In this document: in pieces, positions 26,802 to 35,631 of the stretch
Numbering within the stretch: the stretch's first letter is position 1
Layout: each line of letters opens with the position of its first letter
NCBI RefSeq assembly: GCF_015711605.1
Contig: NZ_JABTEZ010000004.1
Location: forward strand, 434,001-498,000
Direction: 5' to 3'
Origin: Planomonospora sp. ID67723
GTDB taxonomy: Bacteria > Actinomycetota > Actinomycetes > Streptosporangiales > Streptosporangiaceae
DNA length: 64,000 bases
Translations under genes and position numbers: made by a program
Notes under the pieces: generated by a model
Database searches by the model: none
What the model saw: only the letters and a program-made list of their open reading frames with translations
Told to the model about the DNA's origin: nothing

Positions 26802-26926
26802 TCGTGGCCGACGACGCGGTTCGGCGGAAGAGCGGCGGGATGACTCGCCGCTCTTCCGCCGCTCCCGGAGCAGCGGTGACCGTCGTGAGATCGCCGTCCC
26901 GCTTCCCTTCTCACATCAAGCCGTAA
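26792..26926 (+). pseudogene. Response regulator reduced to its first codons
   Basis: GTG 26792 overlaps the kinase stop, as is typical for kinase/regulator pairs. It reads VRVVVADDAV, a perfect receiver-domain beta-1 with the paired acidic residues. Then the sequence becomes unrelated, running through a hairpin to a stop at 26924. About 200 residues (phospho-Asp and LuxR HTH) are gone. Confidence 0.8.
26822..26861. terminator. 16-bp hairpin between kinase and serine hydrolase
   Basis: CGGCGGAAGAGCGGCG (26822-26837) pairs exactly with 26846-26861 around an 8-base loop. It lies between convergent genes and can end transcription from both. Confidence 0.75.
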
Positions 26927-28836
26927 CGGGCGGCGATGGTGAGGAAGACGACCGCGCCTGCCGCCACGGCGCTGTAGCGTACTCGCGCCGCCTTCGACCA
27001 CCAGCCTCGCGACCACGACAGCGCCGCGAGCGCCACGACCGTCACCGTGGTGGGCAGGACCCACACCAGCGAGAACGGCAACGCCGTACCCGTGGAAAGC
27101 GATGCCAGATCCGAAGCCGCGCGGGTCAGGAAGCCCAGGTAGCCGAGGCAGATCAGCGCGGTCGCCACGGCTGGCACCTGTGCCTGCCATGCAGCCCGGC
27201 CCGTCGGCGGTGTGGCACGTCCGCGCAACCGCCGTCCCAGGGCGGCCACCGGCCAGGCGAGCGCGCCGAGCAGGACCAGGAGGGCGCCTGCGGCCGTCGG
27301 CAGCAGCACCATCGGGGATGCGTACCAGGAGATTCGTTCGTAGTTCTGTGTGGGGTTGCCGTCAGAGGACAACCCGACGATCTTTCCCTCCTCCTTGATG
27401 AACCCCAGGCGGTCCGTGCCGTCGGCCGAGACGAACGTCTCACCGCCGGCCGGAATCCACACTCGATCCGGCAGTACCGGGTGGGAGGTGTGCAGGGTGC
27501 CGTCCCCGAGGGCGGTGACGGTCACCCGATCCGCGGCGGAAAGGAACAGCTCATACGCTTCGCCCTCGCTCATCCGTGTGGCCAGGTATTCCCCGGTGTA
27601 GGAGTCCAGATCCCGGCCGGGGGCGGCGGGCGAGGCGGGCACCGGGTACGGCTTCACTCCGGCGAACGTCGTCAGGAACTCCCTGATGACCACGTCGCGG
27701 ACGCCGGACAGCTTGTCCGGCGCCACACCGTCGCCGTTGACCGCGATATAGATACCCACGCCCCGTTCAGGGACCAGTGCGTACTCGGCGTGGGCGCCGC
27801 TCTCGTCACCGGTGTGCCACGCCCACTGCGGACCGGTGCCCTTTCCCTGGAACGTTCCGAATCCGGGACCCCTGAGTTCCGGTTGGGGGCCCGCCTGTCG
27901 TCGCAGCATCGCCTTCACACTGGTGGAGGTGAGCACCCGCCTGCCGTCGAGCTCGCCGCCATTGAGCAGGGCGCGCAGGAAACGGCCCATGTCGGTAACG
28001 GTGGCGTAGGACCCTCCCGAAGGGGCGCCGTTGGCGTACCACAGGGGAACGGGCCGGTTCTCGCCGTCGATGATCTCGTATGGGACAGGGGCGGACAACC
28101 GCCTGCGGGCTTCGTCCAACTGCATGAAGGCGGTGCGGGTCATCCGCAGGGGAGCGAAGACCCGCTGGGTCATGTAGTCCTCGAAGGACCGGCCCGAGAC
28201 GGTCTGCACGATGTATCCGGCCAGGTCGATGCCGTAGTTGGAATAGGCGACGAAGCGACCGGGTGGGTGGATGCGGGCGGGCTGGTAACGGACGATGTAG
28301 TCGCCCAGGGCCGACACCCTCTCGGCGGAGGGGGCTGCCGTGCCCTCGGTGATCTCGGCGAAACCTGCGGTGTGGGTCAGCAGGTGACGCAAGGTGACCG
28401 GGCGTCCGGGATGGGTGTCGGGAAGCTTGGCCTTCTCGGGCAGATAGCCGTTGACATCGGCATCGAGATCCAGTTTCTCCGTCTCCGCCAATTGCATGAC
28501 GGCGACCGCGGTGAATGTCTTGGCGATTGAGGCGGTCTGGAATGCCGTGGTGTCGGCGACAACCGGTTTCCCGGCGGCGAGATCGGCATAGCCGTAACCG
28601 CCGGTGAAGATCTCACCGGCGCTGTCCACCACCGACACCGCCGCACCGGGCACCTTCTGTTCCCGCAGCAGCTGGGGAACGCGCCGATCGAGGAAGGCCT
28701 GTACGCGCCCGGAGTCGAATGATCCGTCGTGGACTGGTCCGGTGGATCCGGCCATGGCCGCAGGGGCGGACAGTCCTGATAGCAGGATCACGGCGGAACC
28801 GGACAGTCCGGCCCGCGTCAATGCGCGCAACATCAT
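26911..28836 (-). CDS. Serine hydrolase (class C beta-lactamase-like) with membrane tail
   Basis: Codes for 641 residues. A signal peptide (about 1-30) precedes a penicillin-binding/beta-lactamase-like domain: SxxK as SIAK (Ser103, Lys106), YSN in AYSNYGIDLAGYI near residue 195, and HTG in AWHTGDESGAHAEY. The C-terminal third carries about four hydrophobic helices. This is the layout of FmtA/PbpE-like or ClbP-like membrane-bound peptidases acting outside the cell. The substrate is unknown. ATG 28836 or 28833 may serve as start. Confidence 0.88.
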   Translation of the reverse strand: MMLRALTRAGLSGSAVILLSGLSAPAAMAGSTGPVHDGSFDSGRVQAFLDRRVPQLLREQKVPGAAVSVVDSAGEIFTGGYGYADLAAGKPVVADTTAFQTASIAKTFTAVAVMQLAETEKLDLDADVNGYLPEKAKLPDTHPGRPVTLRHLLTHTAGFAEITEGTAAPSAERVSALGDYIVRYQPARIHPPGRFVAYSNYGIDLAGYIVQTVSGRSFEDYMTQRVFAPLRMTRTAFMQLDEARRRLSAPVPYEIIDGENRPVPLWYANGAPSGGSYATVTDMGRFLRALLNGGELDGRRVLTSTSVKAMLRRQAGPQPELRGPGFGTFQGKGTGPQWAWHTGDESGAHAEYALVPERGVGIYIAVNGDGVAPDKLSGVRDVVIREFLTTFAGVKPYPVPASPAAPGRDLDSYTGEYLATRMSEGEAYELFLSAADRVTVTALGDGTLHTSHPVLPDRVWIPAGGETFVSADGTDRLGFIKEEGKIVGLSSDGNPTQNYERISWYASPMVLLPTAAGALLVLLGALAWPVAALGRRLRGRATPPTGRAAWQAQVPAVATALICLGYLGFLTRAASDLASLSTGTALPFSLVWVLPTTVTVVALAALSWSRGWWSKAARVRYSAVAAGAVVFLTIAARYGLM

Positions 28837-29034
28837 GGTCTCTCTTCAATGGGGAAGTGAGGCCCAACACTAGGGATCAGTACCGGGCCGGTCAGCCCGG
28901 CTCACCCCCTGACCACCGGTAAGGCGGTCCCTACCGTGCCAGGTAGGGCCAGTGCTCCGGGACCCAGGTAGAGACCCCGTGACTCATGATTGGAGCAATC
29001 GTCAAGAGTCGTGGATCGATTGAGAGCAGGATTG

Positions 29035-29457
29035 TCAGGACTGGTCTGTCATATCGGCCGCGACGAGCTCGACCTCGAACCCGTCCGTGTCCTCCAGATA
29101 GGCGGCGTAATGCTGTTCGCCACCCGCGTGCGGATGGCGATCGGGGAACATCAGCCTCCAGCCGTGTGCGGGCGCCTGCTCGGTCAGCGCATCGACCAGG
29201 GCGCGGCTTTCCACGTGGAAGGCCAGGTGGTTCAGTCCAGGGCGGCAACGGTCGTGCCGGTCGGCGCTGAGCGCGGATGACTGCTCCAGGACCAGGTAGG
29301 TGGCTCCCAGCCGCCAGCTGCGCCCCCCGCTCCAGTCCTGGAAGAGGGTGTATCCGAGCGCCTGCAGCAGCCACTGCCAGCTGATCACGGCGCGATGGAG
29401 GTCGGGCACCCATATCTCGATGTGGTGCAGTGTTCCGGTGGTGGCCTTGTCGTTCAT
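29035..29457 (-). CDS. VOC-family (glyoxalase/dioxygenase fold) protein
   Basis: A 140-residue protein with two beta-alpha-beta-beta-beta units: HHIEIWVPDLHRAVISWQWL, then LNHLAFHVESRALVDALTEQ and YAAYLEDTDGFEVELVA. Metal-ligand positions His (HHIEIW), His (HLAFHV) and Glu (FEVELV) are present. The function is open: isomerase, dioxygenase or resistance protein. Its ATG overlaps the TGA of the IS256 fragment (ATGA), so its upstream region was replaced by the IS remnant. Confidence 0.85.
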   Translation of the reverse strand: MNDKATTGTLHHIEIWVPDLHRAVISWQWLLQALGYTLFQDWSGGRSWRLGATYLVLEQSSALSADRHDRCRPGLNHLAFHVESRALVDALTEQAPAHGWRLMFPDRHPHAGGEQHYAAYLEDTDGFEVELVAADMTDQS

Positions 29458-29900
29458 GCCGCGATCCCTTCTGGACGTTCGACGAGCTTGCCGCTGACGA
29501 AGGTGGCCCCCGCGCGGACCAGGGCGACCAGATGAGGCGCGTTCACGGCGCGCCAGCGAGCCTGGGCCGACTCCATCAGCTTGAACGCCATCGCCAGCCC
29601 GGCCGCGCGCGACCCCGGCCCCTTGGTGACCTTGGTGCGGTGCCGGACGGTGGCAGACGTCGACTCGATCGGGTTGGTCGTGCGCAGGTGGATCCAGTGC
29701 TCGGCCGGAAAATCGTAGAACGCCAGCAGTTCGCCGACATCACCCGTGACCTTGGCCACCGCCTTGCCGTACTTGGCGCCGTAAGCGGCCGAAAACGCCT
29801 CCACGGCCGCCGGCGCGTGCGTCTTGTCCTCGGCGTCCCAGATCTCGGCCAGCGTCTTCTTGGCGCCCGGGTGCGCGAACTCCGGCAGCGACCCCAACAC
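29454..29900 (-). pseudogene. IS256-family transposase, C-terminal part (copy 1)
   Basis: About 148 residues match the end of mutator-type transposases: GAKKTLAEIWDAEDKTHA, HWIHLRTTNPIESTSATVRH (the conserved TTNxIES/T motif with the catalytic Glu), GLAMAFKLMESAQARWRAVN. The N-terminal half is missing at 29900, where an oppositely oriented IS256 fragment begins four bases away. Confidence 0.88.
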
Positions 29901-29904
29901 GTTA

Positions 29905-30396
29905 GCGATCTTTTACGGCTTCGACTACCTGCGCAATCTGCTCACCACGATGCCCAAGTCGGCCCAGCCATGGGTGGCCACGCTGGTGCGCACGATCTTC
30001 GACCAGCCCACCGCCGAGGCGGTGCGCACCCAGCACACCTGGGTCATCGACGCTCTGGAAGCGAAATATCCGGCGGCGGCCGAGCACCTGGAAGCGGCAC
30101 GCGAGGACCTGCTGGCCTTCGCCGCGTTCCCGCGCGAGGTCTGGAAGCAGATCTGGTCGAACAACCCGCAGGAACGGCTGAACAAGGAGATCCGCCGCCG
30201 CACCGACGTCGTCGGGATCTTCCCCGACCGAGCTGCGATCGTCCGTCTCGTCGGTGCGGTTTCGGCCGAGCAGACCGATGAGTGGACCGAGGCCCGCCGC
30301 TACATGGGCCTGGACGTACTGGCCAAGGTCCGGCTACGGATGATCTGCGGCGACACACCGGGGCAGAACGCGTTGCCGCAGACACTTACCGCTTAA
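29905..30396 (+). pseudogene. IS256-family transposase, C-terminal part (copy 2)
   Basis: About 160 residues of a different mutator transposase: RNLLTTMPKSAQPWVATLVR, TIFDQPTAEAVRTQHTWVID, IWSNNPQERLNKEIRRRTDV (N-P-x-E motif), VGIFPDRAAIVRLVGA. The N-terminal half is missing. It is joined head to head with copy 1 at the truncated ends. Confidence 0.88.
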
Positions 30397-30427
30397 CCTG
30401 CAGAAACAGGATCACGCGAAGGTCGGC

Positions 30428-30454
30428 TCATACACCACTTCGCTGGACGTGACC
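30428..30454 (+). repeat. Probable IS256 terminal sequence
   Basis: The bases after the transposase stop include TACACCACTT then CGCTGGACGTGACC, which resembles actinobacterial IS256 inverted-repeat ends. No partner end is left. Confidence 0.4.
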
Positions 30455-30496
30455 CGCCGTGGCTGCAGGGACTGCATCACGCCTCGGTCGGACGCC

Positions 30497-31135
30497 TCAG
30501 AGCGGGGCGATGGCCAGCCGGATGCCGAGCACGACGAGTGCGGAGCCCATGACCCCGTCCAGCACCGCCGAGAGTGTGGGCCGCCGAACTCGGCGACCCG
30601 CTCGGGTGAGCAGGAAGCTCATCCCGGGATACCACGTCAGTAGCACCGCGGCGTGCGCGAGGAGCAGCACGGCAGCAGTGGGGGCGACCGCGTCGTCCGG
30701 CCTGATGAACTGCGGGAACACGGTGGTGTAGAAGATGCCCACTTTTGGGTTGAGCAGGTCGCCGACCAGACCGCGGCGGAACCCGCCGAGCATGGAGAGC
30801 GTGGGAGCGAAACCGTCGGACCGCCGACCGGCTGCCCGGCACCGGGTCGAGCGCAGGGACTGCATGCCCAGCCAGATCAGGTACGCCGCGCCCGCCAGGC
30901 GCAGCACGTCGTAGGCCACGCGTGAGGACGCCAGCAAAGCGGCGAGCCCGAGTATCGAGGCCGTAGCCCAGAAAATCTTGCCGAGCGTCAGGCCGATCGT
31001 GGCAGCGACCGCGGTGCGCTGACCGCCCTGTCGTGCGCAGTGCAGCACGACCGTGAGATTGGCGCCGGGGGTTGCCGCGAGGATCAGGCACAGCGCGACG
31101 AAGCTACCCAGCTCGGCCCAGCTGAGGGCTACCAC
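30497..31135 (-). CDS. LysE/RhtB-family exporter
   Basis: A 212-residue protein with six hydrophobic helices. The family signature lies in LCLILAATPGANLTVVL, with GLTLGKIFWATASILGLAAL and GDLLNPKVGIFYTTVFPQFI following. It is expected to export amino acids or related small molecules using the proton gradient. A small frame (31129-31329) overlaps its start by seven bases. It is divergent from a CGNR-type protein. Confidence 0.9.
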   Translation of the reverse strand: MVALSWAELGSFVALCLILAATPGANLTVVLHCARQGGQRTAVAATIGLTLGKIFWATASILGLAALLASSRVAYDVLRLAGAAYLIWLGMQSLRSTRCRAAGRRSDGFAPTLSMLGGFRRGLVGDLLNPKVGIFYTTVFPQFIRPDDAVAPTAAVLLLAHAAVLLTWYPGMSFLLTRAGRRVRRPTLSAVLDGVMGSALVVLGIRLAIAPL

Positions 31136-31329
31136 GTCGGCTCACCGCCGTCGGCCATACTCGTGAGCATCCTCGCCGGATCGGCGAGCCGGAGCTCGCG
31201 TGGCAACGCCAGTTCGTCGTTGAGGGCCTGCCAGTTCGGCAGCACACGCAAGCGGCCGCACACGCAGCCCTGGTCGCGCACCCGCGCCAGAGACGTCGAG
31301 CGCTGGGAGCGGGGGAGAAAGATGTGCAT
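31129..31329 (-). CDS. Small hypothetical protein upstream of lysE
   Basis: A 66-residue frame from ATG 31329 that overlaps the LysE start (7 bp). It reads HIFLPRSQRSTSLARVRDQG, then CVCGRLRVLPNWQALNDELA, with a CxC pair. No family was recognised. The overlap with lysE is the only support for its being real. Confidence 0.35.
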   Translation of the reverse strand: MHIFLPRSQRSTSLARVRDQGCVCGRLRVLPNWQALNDELALPRELRLADPARMLTSMADGGEPTW

Positions 31330-31360
31330 TGTCACCCCATGACCGTGGTGCAATGAGTAA

Positions 31361-31885
31361 GTGCATTTCAACGCTTACGGCGGCAACGCGGCGTTGCTGG
31401 CGGCGGCCCTGTCGAACCTCGACGATCGATGCGACACGCTCGTGGTGGAGGCCTTGCTGGCCGAGCATCGGGTGGCGCGCGCCCAACTGACCGACCATCA
31501 ACTGGAGCTCCTGCTGGCGTGGCGTATTCGCCTGTGGGAGGTCTTCGCCGCAGCCACCACGCAGGAGCGAGTCGCCGTCGTCAACCGGTTGCTGGCTGAT
31601 GCGGCAGCCCGTCCGTATGTGTCCACGCACGATGGCCAGCCACCGCACCTGCACTACGCCGATGAGAACGCCGACGTCGTCACGCGAGTACGGGCCGTCA
31701 CAGCGGCCGGGCTCGCCCTGGTACTCACCGAGACCGATCCATGTCGCCTCGGCCGGTGCGCGGCACCGGGGTGCCGCGCCGTCTTCGTCGATGTGTCCCG
31801 CAACGGCCGCCGCGAATACTGCTCACGCCAGTGCGCCACTAGGGTCCACGTGTCCGCCCACCGGACTCGGATGCGGCGGCGGTAA
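31361..31885 (+). CDS. CGNR zinc-finger (ABATE-domain) protein
   Basis: A 174-residue protein from GTG 31361. An N-terminal helical ABATE-type stress domain is followed by a C-terminal zinc finger: RCAAPGCRAVFVDVSRNGRR, then YCSRQCATRVHVSAHR. The usual C-G-N-R becomes C-A-T-R, a common variant. These proteins are presumed DNA-binding regulators. It is divergent from the LysE gene and may regulate it. Confidence 0.85.
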   Translation: MHFNAYGGNAALLAAALSNLDDRCDTLVVEALLAEHRVARAQLTDHQLELLLAWRIRLWEVFAAATTQERVAVVNRLLADAAARPYVSTHDGQPPHLHYADENADVVTRVRAVTAAGLALVLTETDPCRLGRCAAPGCRAVFVDVSRNGRREYCSRQCATRVHVSAHRTRMRRR

Positions 31886-32464
31886 CTCAATAGTGGACCA
31901 GGCGTCCCGCAGCCGGCCGGGCTCAGCCGGGACCGGTGAGGCTCGGCACGGCCTTCGCCCGCTGGCTTGGCCTCGGCACGAAGAGCGGCTGGTGAGCGTC
32001 TCAGAGATCTTCGTCCTTCGGGTCCGGTTACCGGCCGCGTCCGCCCCGGCCGCGATCCGGGCGGGGCGAGTTCGGCGCGCACAGCCTCCAGCTGGCGGCG
32101 GGCCTCAGCCAGGCTGGTGGCCGGCCGGGACTCTCCCGGGCGCGCGGGTCCTGGTTGCGGGCCCGCCGGGGGGCGATGCCGACGTCGTCGGCCACGGCCC
32201 GCTCCAACCTTGCCGCCCAGTCGGCGCGCATCTGCCGGAGCACTTCGGTGGCCGCGCGCCCGCGCGGGCAGCTCGCGAAACTCGCAGAACTCCGGCGGCC
32301 GCCGACGCCGCGCCCCTACGGTGATCGGCCATTCGGCCTCCTCCTGAGGTACCGGCCTGATCCTGACGCTCAGGGACGGGCGGGGGATCACCCTGATCCG
32401 TCGCGGACCCATCTTCCATGACCTTTCATAGGTATCTGTTCCGCCCTTCCGGAAGGAACCCCTC
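31886..32464. other. No confident gene; possible decayed minus-strand ORF
   Basis: On the minus strand, two frames look partly coding: RPVPQEEAEWPITVGARRRR (about 32290-32380) and QMRADWAARLERAVADDVGI (about 32170-32240). Together they suggest one frameshifted hypothetical gene of about 100 residues. No family was recognised. Confidence 0.35.
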
Positions 32465-33631
32465 GTGCATTCCGCGAAACTCGCCGTGATCGCCGCGGCC
32501 GCCCTGGCCGTGCTGACGCCGTCAGCGGCCAGGGCCGACGCCGGCGCGAACGATCCCTCGCCCTACCGCTGCCTCATCGACAAGGTCGCCGCCACGCCCC
32601 TGCCCGACCTGCCCAAGGACCAGACGCCTGTTCCGGGGCACGTCAAGACCCCTATCCCCGGCATCGTGCTGGACGTCCGAACGCCCGGTACCCGGTTCAC
32701 CGGCGCCGCCGGCCGCCTCGCCCTCGGCGCAGGCAGACTGCGCCCCGGCGACGCCTTCCGCACCGCCAGCGTCACCAAGACCTTCACCGCGGTGGCAGCT
32801 CTCCGGCTCGTCGAGCAGGGCAGACTGCACCTCGACGAGCCGATCGGCGAACACCTCGATCCCGCCCTGATGAAGAAGATCCGCTACGGCTCGCGCATCA
32901 CCCTCAGGCAGCTGCTCGACCACACCTCCGGCATCGCCGACTACGTCACCGACGACCCGTCGTGGATGAGCGAGGTCTTCGCCTCCCCCCGCCGCACCTG
33001 GACACCTCGCGAACTGGCCGAGCGGGGACTGAGGCTTCCTGCCTCGTTCCAGCCGGGAAAGGGGTACCACTACTCCGACACCGGCTACGTGCTGGCCGGG
33101 CTCATCATCGAAAAAGCCGCCGGCAAGCGCCTGCACCAGGTCTACCGCCAGGAGATCCTGCAGCCGCTGGGCATGCGCGCAACCTACCTGGAGCACTGGG
33201 AGCCTCACCGCGGGCGGCTGTCGCACCCGTACGTCCTGGACCTGGACTTCAGGCGCTGGAACCCCACCTACGACACCTTCGGCGGCGGCGGCCTGGTCTC
33301 CACCGGCGCCGACCTGACCCGGTTCATCCGCGGCCTGTTCGAAGGCCGGGTCTTCGCGCACGCCCAGACGCTCGACACCATGCTGCAGGCCACCCCGCGT
33401 AGCGAAGGCAGCTACGGCCTGGGCATCATGCGCATCCAGGAGGGAAAGACGGCGTTCTGGGGCCATCTGGGTGCGCACGGAGCTTTCATGCTCTACGACC
33501 CCGGCACGAAGACCTCCGTCACCGGCACCGTCAACCAGATGTTCACCGGGAACAAGCGAGTGGAGAGCGAACTCATCTCCACCGCCTACCGCATCGCGGT
33601 CGGGGCGAAGGCTCCTTCCTGTACCGCGTGA
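32465..33631 (+). CDS. Secreted serine hydrolase (D,D-carboxypeptidase / class C beta-lactamase family)
   Basis: A 388-residue protein from GTG 32465. A signal peptide (about 1-25) is followed by a single beta-lactamase-like domain with SVTK (Ser102, Lys105), YSDTGYVLAGLIIEKAAG as the YxN-equivalent, and HLGAHGAFM as the KTG-equivalent. It lacks the membrane tail of the relative at 26911. It probably acts on peptidoglycan-like or small ester/amide substrates outside the cell. Its end overlaps a minus-strand small gene by 59 bp. Confidence 0.88.
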   Translation: MHSAKLAVIAAAALAVLTPSAARADAGANDPSPYRCLIDKVAATPLPDLPKDQTPVPGHVKTPIPGIVLDVRTPGTRFTGAAGRLALGAGRLRPGDAFRTASVTKTFTAVAALRLVEQGRLHLDEPIGEHLDPALMKKIRYGSRITLRQLLDHTSGIADYVTDDPSWMSEVFASPRRTWTPRELAERGLRLPASFQPGKGYHYSDTGYVLAGLIIEKAAGKRLHQVYRQEILQPLGMRATYLEHWEPHRGRLSHPYVLDLDFRRWNPTYDTFGGGGLVSTGADLTRFIRGLFEGRVFAHAQTLDTMLQATPRSEGSYGLGIMRIQEGKTAFWGHLGAHGAFMLYDPGTKTSVTGTVNQMFTGNKRVESELISTAYRIAVGAKAPSCTA

Positions 33632-33731
33632 CGCCGCCGCTCTCCCAGACCGCGTACGTCAGCAACACCTCCTCCAGTTCCGCGAGCACGGCGAAGATGT
33701 CGTCGCCCAGATCGGGCACCGGGATGGTCAT
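33573..33731 (-). CDS. Small acidic protein, second of an overlapping pair
   Basis: A 52-residue protein from ATG 33731, overlapping the previous stop as ATGA. The N-terminus TIPVPDLGDDIFAVLAELEE, then VLLTYAVWESGG, is acidic and helical; the tail is basic. No family was recognised. The tight coupling to 33728-33889 suggests that both are translated and work together. The 3' end overlaps the serine hydrolase gene on the other strand. Confidence 0.5.
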   Translation of the reverse strand: MTIPVPDLGDDIFAVLAELEEVLLTYAVWESGGVTRYRKEPSPRPRCGRRWR

Positions 33732-33889
33732 CGGCCGTGCCTCTCCATGAACGCCGTCCACTCCGGGGAGTGGGTGGAGGCGATGTAGTCGGCGAGCTCC
33801 TGCGGGGGCAGGCTCTCGTCGTAGGTGGCCGCGAGGATGTCGGAGTCGCCTCCGCGGCACTCTTCGCAGGCCTCGGTGTGGGTCACCAT
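33728..33889 (-). CDS. Small protein, first of an overlapping pair
   Basis: A 53-residue protein from ATG 33889. VTHTEACEECRGGDSDILAA has a CxxC pair, then TYDESLPPQELADYIASTHS and EWTAFMERHGR. The frame stays open upstream (KSSTVAEIRE), so a longer start without ATG is possible. It has the look of a small helical adaptor with a metal or redox CxxC. Unknown family. Confidence 0.5.
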   Translation of the reverse strand: MVTHTEACEECRGGDSDILAATYDESLPPQELADYIASTHSPEWTAFMERHGR

Positions 33890-33968
33890 CTCGCGGATCT
33901 CCGCGACGGTGGAGGACTTCGCCCTGATGGGGGTGTCCCTTCGGGTCGTCGTGGGTTCTGGGGGATGC

Positions 33969-33999
33969 GGGGGCCGCTACGGCCACGTGGGCGGCCCCC
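33969..33999. terminator. GC-rich hairpin
   Basis: GGGGGCCGC (33969-33977) pairs with GCGGCCCCC (33991-33999). It lies between the resolvase scrap and the small gene pair. Confidence 0.5.
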
Positions 34000-34007
34000 G
34001 GCCGGAT

Positions 34008-34133
34008 TCAGGCGGGGGAGTGGGGGACCGGGGCCGGATCGTCTTCCAGCGCCCGGTACAGCGTGGAGCGCCCCACCCCGAGGGCCTTGGCGATGGCCGA
34101 GATGGTCTCCCCGAGCTTGCGGAAACGCGATCT
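34008..34133 (-). pseudogene. Serine recombinase (resolvase) C-terminal HTH scrap
   Basis: Reads FRKLGETISAIAKALGVGRS then TLYRALEDDPAPVPHSPA and stop, the Hin/resolvase-type HTH that ends small serine recombinases. The catalytic domain is absent; upstream codons are unrelated. Confidence 0.75.
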
Positions 34134-34190
34134 CTAAACGATCTTGACGGATCGTCCCGTAGACGATGGCGGTCTCAAGAGACCAACGCA

Positions 34191-34406
34191 TCACCGCTGT
34201 TCAGCGATTTCAGCGTAGGCCTCCGCCGGGCTGCGACAGACGTGGATGAGGTTGTGCCGGGCGGCCAGGGCGTCGGCAGGCCGGCTCAGCAGGCTGTAGC
34301 GGCGCAGGGCGGCGACGGCGGCGGAATCGCATCGATGATCGATAAGGGTATGGGAGTCGCCCTTGTCCCGGGTCGGCGGCTGCCCGCTGGAAACCGAGCT
34401 CCGCAC
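34191..34406 (-). pseudogene. C-terminal fragment of an unrecognised protein
   Basis: The frame ends with SAAVAALRRYSLLSRPADAL, AARHNLIHVCRSPAEAYAEI, AEQR and stop. This has good coding character and looks like the end of a real protein, but no start or family is visible. Confidence 0.35.
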
Positions 34407-34426
34407 GAGGTGGCTAACGTGGTGCC

Positions 34427-35266
34427 ATGATCACTGATGACGATGATGCGCTGGTGACACGTCTGGTGGAATGGGCACGGCGCCGGCCGGACATCAGGGC
34501 CATGCTCCGCACCGGATCACGCGCGCGCGGTGACGGCAGCGTCGACGCACTGTCCGACCACGACATCGAGCTCTACACCACCGCCCCCGACGAGTACGCC
34601 GGATCGGACGAGTGGGTGGGCGAACTCGGTGCGGTATGGGTGAACATCGAGCTTGAGGGCCCTTATGACAACCCCGCGCACCTGGTGTTCTTCGAGGGTG
34701 GTGTCAAGGTCGACTTCCAGGTGGTGCCGATGAGTCTCCTTGAGAACATGATCGACGGCGGTCTGGACGAACTCCACCAGCGGGGCTACCAGGTGCTCTT
34801 CGACCGTGACGGCATCGCGGCACGGCTTCCGGCGGCCACTCGGAGCGCTCCGCTCACGGAGGCACCCGGTGAGGAGGAGTTCCGGGAGACCTGTGCGGAG
34901 TTCTGGTTCGAGATCGCTCACCTGCCCCGTTACCTGGCACGAGGCGACCTGTGGGTCGTCAGGGCCCGGGACTGGGAGACCAAGGAACTCCTCCTATCCA
35001 TGATCGAATGGCATGCCGTGACCCACTACGGCCCCGGTCATGACGTCTGGCATATCGGGACCAAGATGCGGGACTGGGCGGCGCCGGGTGTCTGGGAGCG
35101 CGTCGAGAAGGTCTTGGGTATCCACGACCCCTTACGGCAGGCCCAGGAGACAGCTGACCTGTTCGGCGACCTCGCCCGGGACGTCGCCGAGGCGTACGGC
35201 TTCGCCTATCCCCAGGACGCGGAACACGCGATCCGTTCCTACATCGACCGGCTACCGCAGAGGTAG
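34427..35266 (+). CDS. Aminoglycoside 6-adenylyltransferase-like protein, ANT(6)/AadK family
   Basis: Codes for 279 residues, about the family length. The nucleotidyltransferase motif is GSRARGDGSVDALSDHDIEL, with Gly30-Ser31 and the metal-binding Asp44 and Asp46. The helical C-terminal domain has EIAHLPRYLARGDLWVVRAR. It transfers AMP from ATP, classically to streptomycin. With the APH(6)-like gene at 12851 it makes two separate potential aminoglycoside-modifying genes in this window. Actual resistance is not shown. Confidence 0.88.
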   Translation: MITDDDDALVTRLVEWARRRPDIRAMLRTGSRARGDGSVDALSDHDIELYTTAPDEYAGSDEWVGELGAVWVNIELEGPYDNPAHLVFFEGGVKVDFQVVPMSLLENMIDGGLDELHQRGYQVLFDRDGIAARLPAATRSAPLTEAPGEEEFRETCAEFWFEIAHLPRYLARGDLWVVRARDWETKELLLSMIEWHAVTHYGPGHDVWHIGTKMRDWAAPGVWERVEKVLGIHDPLRQAQETADLFGDLARDVAEAYGFAYPQDAEHAIRSYIDRLPQR

Positions 35267-35631
35267 CGGACGTCGTGTTCCGGTGTTTCCAAGGGCGCGG
35301 GCCGAATGCGGGACTTCGTCGGGCAACTGCCGACACCCCCTGGGAGTCTCCCGACAACGCCCGCGCCCAGCGGTGCAGCTGGTGACCCTCCCCGGCTGCC
35401 GGCCCACAGCATCGCTGCAGGCCCTGATGGAGCGGGCATCGGCCCGGCGGCGCCACCTGCGGGCGATACACGGGAGCCGTTGCCCCGTCGAATCGATGCC
35501 GGGCGAGGAGCCTGATACGGCGCTGAGGAGGAAGCCGGCGGTCACCGCCGCGTGATCGTCACCGGTACGCAGTTGTTCGAGGAGCATGAGCGCCTCTTCA
35601 CGCCCAACATCACGGGCAGGTAGCGCGGGCG
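35267..35631. other. Intergenic, nothing recognised
   Basis: Short frames on both strands lack starts, ribosome sites and domains. Confidence 0.4.
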
